Shown here: in pieces, positions 10,780 through 21,817 of the stretch
Numbering within the stretch: position 1 is the first letter of the stretch
Layout: each line of letters begins with the position of its first letter
Source: Vitis vinifera
Lineage: Eukaryota; Streptophyta; Magnoliopsida; Vitales; Vitaceae
Assembly: GCF_030704535.1 (NCBI RefSeq)
Contig: NC_081822.1
Span: 3,959,001 to 4,023,000, forward strand
Direction: 5' to 3'
DNA length: 64,000 nt
The notes under the pieces: model-generated
Told to the model about the DNA's origin: nothing
The model's database searches: none
What the model saw: the letters and a program-made list of their open reading frames with translations, nothing else
Made by a program: the position numbers and the translations under genes

Positions 10780-12336
10780 TTGGACCTTTTTGGACAGAAA
10801 GAGCGTGTGGACTCTACCGTTTCAAACCATACGCATACACTTTGTAAGCTTTGTCTTACATTTCAAAAGTTTATGCGGAAAAACCCAACATCACATCACC
10901 TGAGAATTCTTCCAATTCCCAAATGGAAAATCATGTTCACGCCATCAAGTTTAAAACCCTTGCTCACTCCTCAATAACTAAGCAAGCTAATGCCATAAGC
11001 TGCATATCCAAATAATCATTGATACCATGTATCATATTCTCCAAATTATTGCATAAATAATCAAAATTTAAATTTAGTGTCATTAGATGACGTATTTACT
11101 TCATCATACTATCAAAGTTATTAACACCGTGAATTTAACCAATCAAGAAATATGATTCTAAGAAAGATTAAGGGTGTAAATAAAATCAATTCAATCGGTT
11201 TTTGGATAAGAAATAAATCGAACTGATATAATCGGTTTTATATATAATAAAAACCAAATCAAACTTTTTAAGCTCGGTTTGGTTTGGTTTTTGTGGATTG
11301 AATTTAACTCAACTTAATAACCTTTTTTAGTCATAAACTTAATTGTTGATTTATGTTTCCAAATCCTATTAATTTGAGTTTATATTAGGTCTTAAGTCTA
11401 ATTTATTTTTAAAATTAATTGAAATTAACTTGAATTTGATGTTAAAAATATATTAAATGCATTTAGAATTAATTTGATCATAATATAAAAACAATGAATT
11501 TCTTTAATAGAATCTAACATAAAAAAATTTATCAAATATGTATCAAACTATTATATATAAATTTTAAAATATCGATCCGGTTCAATTTTTATCAATTAGG
11601 AAATAGAAAACCAAATTGACAAGATCGGTCTTTGAACCAATCTTTTTATTTTTGAAAATCGAACCAACCAATATGATCAGTTTGGATCAATTTATTGATT
11701 TTTTCGATTTTACTTACACCCCTAAGAAAAATTGTTTCATTAATATGATAGATTTCATTTGTATTCATTTTATAATATTGAATTTAATGAAAATCTATTT
11801 GTTGCAAAATCTATATGAGGAAAAATAATTATGAAATTGAAATTTCTTGGCTAGATTAGTACTGGTGTGAACTCAACGGCACAAAAGCATATTTATATTT
11901 ATTATTTATTTTTTAAAAACTTTTTTTGGGTAGAATTTAGGTTAATTTACACTACATGTGTTTTTAGAAGATGAACCTATCTGACATGAATAGCATTGAT
12001 CTTTATAAGTTGAAGGTACCTAAAGCTTAAAACCCACAGTAGAAATTGTGTTATTTGAAGGGAATAGATACCCCAGTTTTCTGATGAAAATGGCATATAC
12101 TAAAAAAGATCTGGAGGTGGTTGCGCTACATCCCAAAAGTTGTTTGTACACGAAGAAAATGGACAAGAAACAGAAACGCAATGCAGACAGAAAGAAACAT
12201 GCACACCCAGTTTTATCAAATATGGGTCACAGATCATGACATGAAACAACTAAAAATATCTCTCGGAACAACATCTGTTTAGCCCCATCTCCTTCCGTCA
12301 AAGGGCTGAGAGCGTAGAAAGGAGGTTGATCATGGA
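10780..12336. other. Intergenic region between FAF copies 1 and 2
   Basis: Apart from the probable MITE at 11168-11725 the sequence is AT-rich with no supported gene. Short frames at 10723-10977, 11616-11828 and 12048-12239 carry no recognisable domain; the second lies within the MITE. Confidence 0.5.
11168..11725. mobile_element. Probable hAT-like MITE
   Basis: The ends are inverted repeats: TTAAGGGTGTAAATAAAATC on the left and, reading the other strand, TTAGGGGTGTAAGTAAAATC on the right. Further inside, CGGTTTGG-like and CCAAACCG-like stretches also pair. Flanks of AAGAAAGA (left) and AAGAAAAA (right, if the end is set three bases inward) look like an imperfect 8 bp target duplication, as hAT elements make. 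No coding capacity. It lies between FAF copies 1 and 2. Confidence 0.5.
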
Positions 12337-13257
12337 CTAGGTATATATGGCCTTGTTCATGGTGGGCACATTAAAAAAACTGGTATCTGAAATTCCCTCG
12401 CCCACGTAAGTGAAGCACCTACGTGCCGCTCCACCGTTTCCACTCCAATTCACCACACAAGGCTGGTGCATCGAAGAAGCCACCGTTGTAAATGGCCCTT
12501 TCTCCACTCCCGTTGCATCCACCACCCCGCAAGGTTGTTTCCCATCCCTATGATTATCAGAAATGTCTTTCACATGGTTTTCTTCAATCACATCTTCCAT
12601 CTCCTCACCATATTCCTCGTCTTCAACAGGGGGTACGAGATATAACAAGAGTCGGCCATTCTCTTTCTTGGCATGTACTCGGTGGCATTGTTTCGGTCTC
12701 TCCTTTGTAATAATCAGTCTTCCGTCAACACACTGTCTCTTCAAAGCAAAAGGTTTATCCCCGGACAAGTTCCCAGGGCGTACCAGTGTAGATATTGGCG
12801 CTGGGTGTTCCCTCGTCCTTGTGTCTCTACAACATGGTTTTTTCCGACTCAAGTAATTGCAGGGTGCTCCATTAATATCCACCATTTCTGTCATTAAATC
12901 TTCATCATTGGAGCTCATGTACACACCACTCTCAGTCCCAATCAAATCACCTGTCATAGAAGATGAGAATGAGGAAGAACAAGACAATTTTGGCAGGGAC
13001 CTGAAAGAATAAGAGGATGAAGATGATGCCCTTGTATGGGAATGGACTATGCGAGAAGAGCGGTCCCGCTGGTGAAGCGTTTCCTTCTCAGGTGTGGCTA
13101 TCAATGCCTTGAAACCTAGCCCCAAATACCGCTGTGCAGAATCATTCTGTGGGCTCTGCATTGAACTTGATAGCCTCAACGCCGACCACACAAACCCACG
13201 AACAGTTGAAACAACGGGTTCGATCTTACAAACAAAACCGTCCTTTGAGAAATCCAT
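12337..13257 (-). CDS. FANTASTIC FOUR (FAF)-domain protein, divergent copy 2
   Basis: A single exon of 306 aa from ATG 13257 (MDFSKDGFVCKIEP). The order of motifs copies FAF copy 1: LGLGFKALIA near the N terminus, IVHSH, a serine-rich stretch, GDLIGTESGVYMS, then the FAF core and an acidic region (EDEEYGEEMEDVIEEN), ending FNVPTMNKAIY. The FAF core has drifted: PPPIPLLA has become PAPISTLV and the HMPWVLTRR segment has become DKPFALKRQ, whereas DGRLIITKE and NGRLLLYLVP are kept. It keeps the complete N terminus that copy 1 has lost. The frame is open throughout, so it is probably functional though under relaxed or altered selection. A TGACGTCA motif lies at 14465-14472, about 1.2 kb upstream. 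Confidence 0.85.
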   Translation of the reverse strand: MDFSKDGFVCKIEPVVSTVRGFVWSALRLSSSMQSPQNDSAQRYLGLGFKALIATPEKETLHQRDRSSRIVHSHTRASSSSSYSFRSLPKLSCSSSFSSSMTGDLIGTESGVYMSSNDEDLMTEMVDINGAPCNYLSRKKPCCRDTRTREHPAPISTLVRPGNLSGDKPFALKRQCVDGRLIITKERPKQCHRVHAKKENGRLLLYLVPPVEDEEYGEEMEDVIEENHVKDISDNHRDGKQPCGVVDATGVEKGPFTTVASSMHQPCVVNWSGNGGAARRCFTYVGEGISDTSFFNVPTMNKAIYT

Positions 13258-14598
13258 GCTAATTACTTCACTGATGAGACACAAAAACAAATGCTTTCGG
13301 CAAATGAAACCCTAACCATTTAGACATAGAAAAGGAAAAGGTATTATGCTATTCCACCCACTGTGCATCAGGCAAAGCTATCGTTTATTTTGGCTGAGCT
13401 ATCAACCCGAAAATAAAACAATCACAGCATTGATTTTTTTTTTTTCTTTCTGAACAAATATGAAAAAAAAAAAAAAAAAATGAAATCCATAAAAATCATA
13501 ATTGCCCTTTACTTTACATTAAAAAAAATAGAAAAATTAATGATTTTTCATAAATCGAAGTGGAGAAGGATTTGGAAAAAGAAAGAGTGTAATCTACTCA
13601 GTTCCAAACTTTGCAGTGGCGTTGGTGTAAACCACTCTACACGTGGAGATGTGAATGGTACACGTGGCTGATGACATGTCTTTCATCTAATGGACTGGTC
13701 TCACTGGTGTCAGCAGAACAGACGGTGTTGATGAAAGTTGGCATGCACTATCATGTGGAATGTGAATACACAACACCTATCAAATTGATACTTCATTTGT
13801 GCCTCGGTAAGAATATTTTTTATCTCCTCACTTTAATATTCGTTTAAATTATTATTTCTGCGTCAATGCATTTGCCTTCAACGTTTGAATTGATAAGTAA
13901 AGTTTCAATTTAGAAAGGAAAAAGTCGTAATTGATTTGACTTAATTTTAAATTCAAAATTTTTTTATATCAATATTTCAAAAATAAAGATATTCATAATG
14001 ATTAAAATGATTTTAAATAAATAAAAATCCATTTCCTTATAACATTTCAGGAAAAAGTATGAGTCCATTCCAGATTTCAAATTAAAAACGAATATGTGTA
14101 TTAAAGTTTAAATCATATGACCAGATATGAAAAATATGATTAGGATATAAATAAATAAAAATAAAAAACATTTTGGCAAAAGGGGATGGATTGGAAATTT
14201 GGAAGAGAAACGGGTAACATAACATAGGAAGACGTGCCCCAATCATGGTGGGGGTGGGAGGTAGCTGTATACCATCATGATTTGTTTCCCCCCATATGTT
14301 TGCCTTGCCACTCTTCCTCTACTCCTATCTTATCACTGTCGCCCTTTCTTTTGCCTTTCTGGGTCAACCAAGAAAGAAAGAAAATTCAGGAATCTGGTTT
14401 TTGTTTAAAACGGGAAAGAAAATGTATATCCAAAACCCTATTCCATGGGGGGAGTGATGACTGATGACGTCAGGAAGCCACACATCACCATCACCCTCAC
14501 GGCATCACTTGGCATCAAAAATCTGTGAAAATTAAGACAGCAGGGTAGGGTGAGTGATGGATCCGTTAATATACAAATTATCTATCCAAATTCTATGT
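13258..14598. other. Intergenic region, FAF copy 2 promoter side
   Basis: Contains poly-T/poly-A runs (13433-13480), AT-rich sequence, and a TGACGTCA palindrome at 14465-14472. Open frames at 13480-13847 and 14234-14464 show no domain. No gene supported. Confidence 0.45.
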
Positions 14599-15343
14599 CT
14601 AAATATGGAGTGGCTTGACTGCTGCTATAGCCATCCCAAACATACATGAAGAGACGGATCCCATGTAACACTTGGCTGCTCCTCCTCCTCCTCCTCCTCC
14701 TCCCCCATCATTCATCTCAACACACGATGACTTCACTGATTCTTTCTCCTCTTCCTCCTCCTCCTCCTCCCTTCCATCATCGGCATCCCCAACTTCTGCA
14801 TTTCCCTCATTTTCCTCGGCTTCTCCCTTCAGATTCTCCTCCTCGTAAAAGTCGTCGTTCATGGGTATAAGATGCAGTGTGAGGCGGCCATTGGCCCTGT
14901 GTGCCCTGAAGTACTCGTGATGCTTCACCTTCTCCTCCCTAATGATGAGCCGCCCATCGCTCGTATGGTACCTCTTCATTACCCACGGCATGTGCGACAG
15001 CAAGTTCTCCGTCTGCGCCAGCCATGGTATCGGAGGCGGAAATTCCTTCTTCGTCTTCATCTCCGAACTCCGACCTATCCGTCCACGCCTCTCAACACCC
15101 CCACGCCACTCCTCATTATCCCAGAGATCAGCACAACTCTCCTGCCCTATATGATCCCCAGACAGAGACGACGACGACGACGCCGGAGAAGACAACATGA
15201 TGGAGCTGTTGTTGAGTGATTGCTCCTCGAATGAAGATGACCTTTGTCTAAACGGTTGATTCTGCATGAGATCTATTGATAGATTGAAAGAAAGAACTTT
15301 TCTTTGTCTCTCTACCTGGGCATGGACAAACCACTGTTGCAGC

Positions 15344-15345
<2 letters not shown>
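14599..15345 (-). CDS. FANTASTIC FOUR (FAF)-domain protein, copy 3
   Basis: A single exon. The longest frame gives 248 aa from ATG 15345; a second ATG at 15267 (MQNQPFRQRSSS) would give 222 aa and aligns better with MQNPED and MQSPQN of the other copies. The first ATG lies directly at the edge of a TA/GA microsatellite, so I prefer the second, without proof. The FAF core is well kept: FPPPIPWLAQTENLLSHMPW, RYHTSDGRLIIREE, HEYFRAHRANGRLTLHLIP. It lacks the LGLKALMA motif seen in copies 1 and 2. The C-terminal part has a run of eight glutamates followed later by nine glycines, both encoded by (CCT)n-type microsatellites. It is the copy most like canonical FAF1-4 in length. Confidence 0.88.

Positions 15346-15411
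<66 letters not shown>
15344..15411. repeat. Compound (TA)n(GA)n microsatellite upstream of FAF copy 3
   Basis: About 25 bases of alternating TA followed by about 40 bases of alternating GA. On the gene strand this reads (CT)n then (TA)n, ending at the first possible ATG. It lies in the 5' leader or core promoter and is likely polymorphic in length. Confidence 0.9.
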
Positions 15412-15414
<3 letters not shown>

Positions 15415-15462
15415 CGAGAAGACTGAAAGATAATGCAGAGAGACAGCTCATACACACTGTGG

Positions 15463-15470
15463 TGACGTCA
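15463..15470. promoter_or_regulatory. TGACGTCA palindrome upstream of FAF copy 3
   Basis: Perfect bZIP-type palindrome about 120-200 bases upstream of the two candidate start codons. A second copy occurs at 14465-14472. Binding is inference. Confidence 0.35.
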
Positions 15471-15479
15471 ACAATCGCT

Positions 15480-17220
15480 GCCAATTGCTCCCGGCTACTG
15501 CATGATGTATTCGTGTTAGTTCAGAGAAAAGATTCATAATTGTGAAAAAAAATCTTTGCTTAAATGCAATTAAAGGAAACTAATTTAATAGATTCATCCA
15601 GAACCCTTCGCCATGGAAACTAATGCTACATTGCATTAAGGGTATGGTATGTGTGGACGCCGTCTGTCATATCATTAAACGTCTTTCTATAATCGCATTC
15701 TGTGTCATACACCCTTCATCGTTGTATCCACCTCCGCCATCCTCAGTTCAGGCAAACATTTAATATATTCAACTTAAGAAACGAAAAAAAAAAAACAAAA
15801 AGCGGATGTTCTTCAAGACCAAGAATAGAATAAATTCATAAAGGATAAGAAAGAACAGGGCAGCACCTACGCCCCCCGCCCCCCCCCCGAACCCTTTCAG
15901 TCAAAGATCAAATGGATGCCAGATGTACACAAAACAAACAATTTTTTTTTTTAAAAAAAATTGTTTCGTAATAAAAGAAATTGTGGCTATATATTCATTT
16001 CTGAAAACCATGATCTGTAATTCTGTATTGAGACAAACTAACCAATGCTATTATACGATTATTGGGAACCAAGTCAACGGAGACAGTCTGGAGATTTTAT
16101 GATTTGATATTACAATGTATTAAATTAACTTGATTGAGTTTCCGGGATTTGATTTCTTGCATGAGTAGAAAAAATGCAAAGATGCATGAACATATTCATA
16201 TACAGACCCTAATGCAAGGGTTTGAAATTGATTCCTAATTCTTGAGTGCCGTAATAAAGACAAGGCAAAGATAACAAATTGGTTCTATAAATAAATGAGA
16301 CCCATGGATAAGAAACATGCAAGAAGAGGGGGGGAAACAAGATAGTGATTAGAATAGGAAAATGTGAATGAGAAGAAATAGAAATAGAGAGGGGGAGAAA
16401 GAGAGAAATTGTGATCTTACGGAGAGAGGGGAAGAGAGGAGAGATATAGGGTGTGTATCCGGGGAAGCCGATGCGACGAAGACAAGTGAGGAGGAGAAAG
16501 TGACCCACGAGATTTTATTCCGTGTTTGGCAGATATATGTTATATGCCGTCCCCCTTCACACTTTTCCTTCATTCAGGGACCACTTTTATAGGGAAAGTT
16601 AAAAGGGATGATGACGCCCTCTTGGAGTCGGCTTCAGTTATGGGGCCAATTCTTGGTACTTTCCTCTCTCATGGTGGGCGGTGTTTCAGACTCCCAACGG
16701 CCACCTATCCTATAGGCTATGACACCCTAAAAGGGTAAGAATCTACGATGCGGATGAGAGTTTGTTCATAGTTCAAATTCTACAACAAGATGAGGATTCA
16801 GAAATATAAAATAAGAGAGAGAAACATGTCAATACCATTATCCAATTATTATCTGGAAGGGTCTTCGTATGCTAAATGGCATTTTCCATGTGCTCCTTAT
16901 CCAATGAGGCAATACGTTGCATATACAGATATACTTATCCTGGTCACCAATCAGGGAAAAACCGCCTGTTTCCCAAACATTTGGATGACTCAATCAAGTT
17001 TGTTTGCCTATGAACTATTCACAGGGTGCATTTATCATTACTATTATTGATATATTTGATATTTCAACAATACCCTTGTGAAAAATAAAAATTATATTTT
17101 TTATACATTCTGTACTGAAGTTGGGTGTCCTATTTCAGAGACATGCAAGTGCACATCAATTCAATTACATCAAATCTTTTGGTATATGAATGGCTTTGTG
17201 ATTATGAATAAAAATCATCA
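15480..17220. other. Gap between FAF copy 3 and eL30, with a possible unassigned promoter
   Basis: AT-rich, with a C-rich run at about 15870-15890. On the minus strand a good TATA box (TATAAAA, 16585-16591) is followed by a CT-rich leader-like stretch (16350-16520) containing a CTCC^GTAAGA donor-like site at about 16410. This could be the first exon of an unknown minus-strand transcript, but no domain is recognisable in the frames there (16209-16508, 16349-16573). No other gene supported. Confidence 0.3.
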
Positions 17221-17392
17221 TGCCTCAAATTAAGTTTGGTAATCGAATTTCCCAGAAGGGAATGTACCAGGCTCTGAAGATTCATTTAACTAAACAAATA
17301 TTTGGTGATGGAAGGGCACTGGGACATCTCAACACTAAAAATCTATATGCTTGAACCGTCTACCACAGAAGCAATGTCCAATGGGAAACCTT

Positions 17393-20300
17393 CTACTGAT
17401 CACCAGGTAGAGTGTTGATGATATCCGAATCACCTGAGGGCATCATAACAAGGTCCATTAGGATGATAATTTCATTTATGCAAACCAGGCTTAATGCAAG
17501 AAAAAAAATTTGTTGTACCTGGATCAATAATGCTGAGGCATGACACACGGAAATACTTGCCACAAGCTGTTCCCAGATCAACATTGTCTGAAAACACACC
17601 CGAAAATATTTTATTCTCTAGGACCATAGCACATAGGTTTATTCAACTTGTTGCACCAAAATTACTGATTTGGATAAACAAAGATGGTCTAGAAAATTTC
17701 CTGCATTACTAAATGCCCTCCAATAACAACACACGAATTGCATAAGTGACACATTCACCAACTCCCTCTCCAGCAAAACCCAAAAGAGTGGGAAAAATAT
17801 CACATGACATAATGAAAATCAATTACTAATGATGAAGATAATATACATATCACATGACTTATTCACCTAATATGCATGTCTTTCTATCAATCATTAACAA
17901 CAAAGACTAAGTAGAAGTGTCCTAGTACTCCCATCACATGACTTATTCACCTAATATGCATGTCTTTCTATCAATCATTAGCAACAAAGACAAAGTCGAA
18001 GTGTCCTAGTACTCCCATGCATGTCCACAGTCCAACAAGATAACAAAGGAGTAGTGCAAACATTAGGAGCCAGGTTTACAATTGTTTAAAAATTGGATAT
18101 GGATCTTATGGATTCATTTGTAGTGGTTAATCATACCTCCAAAGCTAATTCCAACAGAAATACAAGTAAAAACAAGCAAAGACAATATTTAAGGCAGATG
18201 ATGTTACAGAGTTCAACCAGTGATTCCTGGGAACAATTTTTCTATGGGTATCCAAAGATAATGCACCAACCTAGAGTAATGGATGGTCTGGTTCAGCAGC
18301 TTAAATACACCCAAAATGAGGGTTTTAGTTGAGTTCTAAAGTGTGGATGGTTTAACTTTTCCAGATACACCTATTTTACTTTGGATGCACCTCTCTGATT
18401 TTTACTTTTTCCAATGACCTTAGCACATAGTGATTTTTCCACCTTTTTTTCAAGGCAAACGAGATTCTATTAGCAAGCGACCAACTAAAAAGGAGTTTGC
18501 TAGAAAGTTAATTTATTTATTTTTATAAGTAAATGGAGATTGTATTAATTTTTAAAAAGTATACACGACGTATACAAAGCAACCAAAAAACCAAAAGGTG
18601 CGAATACACAAAAACAAGGAACCGCACCCTATGAAGAGCCTAACAATTCCACAAAATCTAATAGTGACATAGAACCATCCCCAATACACAATCTAACCCA
18701 ACTCCAAAAAAGATGCAAAAAAGAACTTTTAATTGTTTGGTCCAAACTTTTACATTTCTCAAAGGCTCTCCTATTTGTCTCCCTCCAAATGGACCAAAAA
18801 AGACATAAAGGAGCAACTTCCAAACCTTTTTCCTTTTTTTGCCAACAAAGGAGCCACCTCAACTCAAGAGCACTCCTCTCACAAAAGAGTGCATCACCCA
18901 CTATACATCAAAAAGAGAAAAAATCAGCTGCTACAAAATGCGAGCTTTCGGATAGTGAAGAAGAATATGATCACATGTTTCTTCTTTTGCTTTGCACATA
19001 TAGCACCTGTTAGACATCCTCCAACCCCTCTTTCTGAGCTGATCCTAAGTCAATATCTTAACCTAAGTTGCTTCCCAAGCAAAAAAGCTAGCTCTTACAA
19101 GAGCCGAAGAGTTCCAAACTATACTATGAGGGAAAGGCTCTGCTCTCCTACTTGCCAAGGAGGAGTAGAAGATACAATGTTATTCTTTTTCTCTAATAGG
19201 AAATACGAAGTTATTTCATTATATGAAGAAATTCTCTCTTAACGTGCAGGTCTTGCTACGATCTCATAAATGAGGGAAGAATAGGATTCTACAGTCCACT
19301 AATTCTTCATGTGAACATCTCTATCATGCTCATACACGTGTGAAGTCACTAAACTCTGACCCTTTTGTGCAGTTACTCTGTTTTTCTCAAAGCTACAGTG
19401 AAGGGTTGCTTCTCTAAATCAGTTTTTTTCTGTGTAGAAGGACAAAATCCCTAACACACTCATCATACGATCAATTAGAGAGGCACTGAATGGCCTTCTA
19501 CACAATTAAGCACTGAATTGTTCCTAATTAATGAGGTCTGCAATATTATGACCCCCTATCAATGATTATTACAAACCATTTCAGGTTCTTAAGAAAACAT
19601 CCATGGGGAGTAGTTACATTATTTCATCTTTTTCAATTGTTTGTTTCTTGTCTTTCATACATATCACAAGGATCAAGGACATTATATTGGTGTTTGTTTA
19701 CCTAAAGAACCACTGGAGTTGGCACCAAATTCAGGGACCCCGTGATTATGGAAGATTTTTAACGATTGATCGTCAAGCATGGTTTAGACAGACCATTGTG
19801 CAAGATGCTACATGCATAAAAGCAAGTTTTCAAAATTTTGGCAATGTAGACATGATGCTACATTTTATATCAGAAAAAACAATGGAAAGGAAAGGAAAGG
19901 AAAGGAAAGGAAAATCCTGAAAATTAATTTATAATGTGTATTATTGTCAAGAGCCATTTTCAGCATTTTCCTTTCCTTTTCCCCTTCATTTTTTCTGAGC
20001 TTTAAAACAGAGCCTAAACTGTTGTTTGGTTGCTGTTAAAACATAAGATGACATAAGTTAGAATCTCGTGTCTTCAATCATTTAATGCTAGGAATTCAAA
20101 CACCTCTAGAAAACTGAACTCAAAACAACTACTTGACTTAGTTGCGCTAATTTTTTCCAGTACTTTTCCTGAGCAACCAATACAGAAAAAAAAAAGGAAG
20201 AAAGTGATACATGAGTAGTTAACTGAAGAATAACTACTTGTTAATCGAGTACTTACTTCCATTGTAATGATGAACCCCGACCTTCGAGAGCATTGCATAG

Positions 20301-20701
20301 TACTCGATTTCAGACTTGCGCAAAGGGGGGCAATTGTTGGAAATTAAAATTAGCTTTCCTGTAATTTCCCAAAAGGACTCAATTTATCACAAGTAAAATT
20401 ACACGATTATAAACATTAATTAGATTCATTAGGGTTCAATGAATGAAGAAGAGAGAGGAAATCGGAAACGGAGATGGACCCTTGGAGCTCCTGAGGGAAC
20501 GAAGAACGGTTTTGTGGCCTAGAGTATATTTGCCACTCTTCATCACAAGAGCCAGCCTGTTGTTGATGCCCTCATGAGACTTCTTCTGCAATATCACAAA
20601 CCACATTTATTTCTTTAATAATTAAATGTATTGTTGTAAATATATATACAAAGAAAGAGAGAGGGAGGAAGAGATATTACTGTCTTCTTTCCCGCCACCA
20701 T
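17393..20701 (-). CDS. RPL30: 60S ribosomal protein eL30
   Basis: Five coding exons on the minus strand: 20681-20701, 20480-20585, 20257-20358, 17519-17587, 17393-17433. All joints are GT-AG and the total is 339 bases, 112 aa, the usual plant eL30 length. The protein starts [20 protein letters not shown] and includes [62 protein letters not shown] and ends [13 protein letters not shown]. eL30 is a component of the large ribosomal subunit, at the interface near bridge B4. Intron 3 is unusually long (about 2.7 kb) and holds a LINE fragment and an 84 bp tandem duplication. The promoter carries telo-boxes and site II motifs typical of plant ribosomal protein genes. Confidence 0.97.
17849..18016. 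repeat. 84 bp tandem duplication in eL30 intron 3
   Basis: Two adjacent copies, 17849-17932 and 17933-18016, differ at three positions by my reading. Each starts ATCACATGACTTATTCACC and ends CTAGTACTCCC. The near identity suggests a recent event. Confidence 0.9.
18500..19240 (-). mobile_element. LINE (L1-type) 3' end fragment in eL30 intron 3
   Basis: Read on the minus strand, the fragment encodes the C-terminal zinc-binding region that follows plant LINE reverse transcriptase: FLLGKQ-like then [20 protein letters not shown] (a CxxC...H pattern), then [18 protein letters not shown], then an end typical of these proteins. The frame is broken by several stops and shifts, so it is a dead 5'-truncated copy. 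The A-rich tail corresponds to the TTTATTTATTTTTAT run at about 18510-18525. It is in the same orientation as the host gene. Flanking target duplication is only suggestive. Confidence 0.8.
19883..19916. repeat. (GGAAA)n pentanucleotide microsatellite
   Basis: About six units of AAGGA in a row within eL30 intron 3. Confidence 0.8.
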
Positions 20702-20915
20702 TGTTGCTGCTCAAACAAAATCCAAAGCCCTCTGAACATAAAAGAAAGGGACAGAGATTAATCGTGGATTTCTGAAATGCTTCTGTGTGGGGGCTGAGAA
20801 CTGGTACAAGAAAGAAAAAGAAAAGAAAGTTTAATGAAACTAAATGAACTGGAGCATGTTAAAGAATTAAAGGAAGTTCCCTTTCCCAGGGTGTCTGAGC
20901 AACCAAACTGAATTT

Positions 20916-21140
20916 TAGGGTTTGCGCCAAAAGAGGAAAAGAAAAAGTAGAGAGTTGAACTGGTAAATGAAAGATCTTACTGTTGGACTGGAAACCCCAG
21001 AGTTGTAACACCAGAGGCGGGGAAGAAGCAGCAATGCAGTACTGCTAGGGTTTTTCACTTTTTTGTCATCTGCACCAGGTGAAGGAGGAGGCCCTTTGCA
21101 TGCGGAGATCACGTGAGCGAAGCCCATACACTTAATGGGC
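20916..21140 (-). promoter_or_regulatory. eL30 promoter: telo-boxes and site II motifs
   Basis: On the minus strand there are two AAACCCTA telo-boxes (21046-21053 and 20916-20923). Just upstream are site II-type TGGGCY motifs: TATGGGCT (complement of 21121-21128) and an AGGCCCATT element at about 21134-21142. The combination of telo-box and site II is the known mark of plant ribosomal protein and other growth-linked promoters, bound by Pur-alpha-type and TCP factors. The leader exon probably begins near 21060 and is spliced before the ATG at 20701. The open frame at 20915-21178 is a by-product. Confidence 0.7.
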
Positions 21141-21179
21141 CTAATCTCTTTAAGCTTTGAGCCTGTTTTGGACTCCACA

Positions 21180-21817
21180 GGAATATTTGGCTAAAATGTT
21201 AAAAGAACCTTCACTTTGAAAAAATATTTTTAATCTTTTTTAAAAAAATTCAAATAAAAATACACTTTATTTTTTCTATAAAAAATATTTTAATGTTAGA
21301 TAAGCATAAAAATAAATAAAAAAATAAAAAAGAAATAAAAATTATTATTTTTCACTATTTTGAAAAAAGCGAAGGTATCTTTCTCAGTTACGGAGCATAT
21401 CTCATTTTCACATCTCAATTTTATCTAAGATGGTTTTGGGGTGAGTTATACATATAAATATATAAAACACTAAAAAGGAGAGTCCTAACCTGTTGATGGC
21501 ACAATAAGAGGAGAGAAAACAAGAGAAGGATAAGGAGGGGAAACTATTTAAAGGAACGCATCCGAAAACCATCATTGTCCGGTGAACAATATACCAACTG
21601 GGTTTTATTCCACCTCAAGGTAATGGACCTGGAGAGACCTGAACCGATTCTGACGTAAATTCCTTAAACAAATCAGATCACAACCATTCATATAAGCCTC
21701 TCTCTCTCTCTACCTGCCTACAACAACTGCCCAACTGATATAATTACATCATAATAGTTTTGTTAACATCCTACACACAGCTGCACTTGTGATTCCAACA
21801 AATATCAGCACCCATCT
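21180..21817. other. eL30 upstream region and ACINUS 3' untranslated region
   Basis: Bases about 21600-21817 are the likely ACINUS 3' UTR. Between them and the eL30 promoter the sequence is AT-rich with nothing recognised. Confidence 0.45.

Noticed and set aside
15248-15484. Open frame with Leu-Ser and Tyr-Ile runs upstream of FAF copy 3
   Set aside because: It is the translation of the (GA)n/(TA)n microsatellite in the leader and has no protein features.
18733-19242. 169-codon plus-strand frame
   Set aside because: It lies antisense to the LINE fragment, whose minus-strand translation matches the LINE C-terminal domain.
20915-21178. 87-codon minus-strand frame (MESKTGSKLKEIRPIKCMGF)
   Set aside because: It overlaps the eL30 promoter motifs and leader; no similarity to a known protein.
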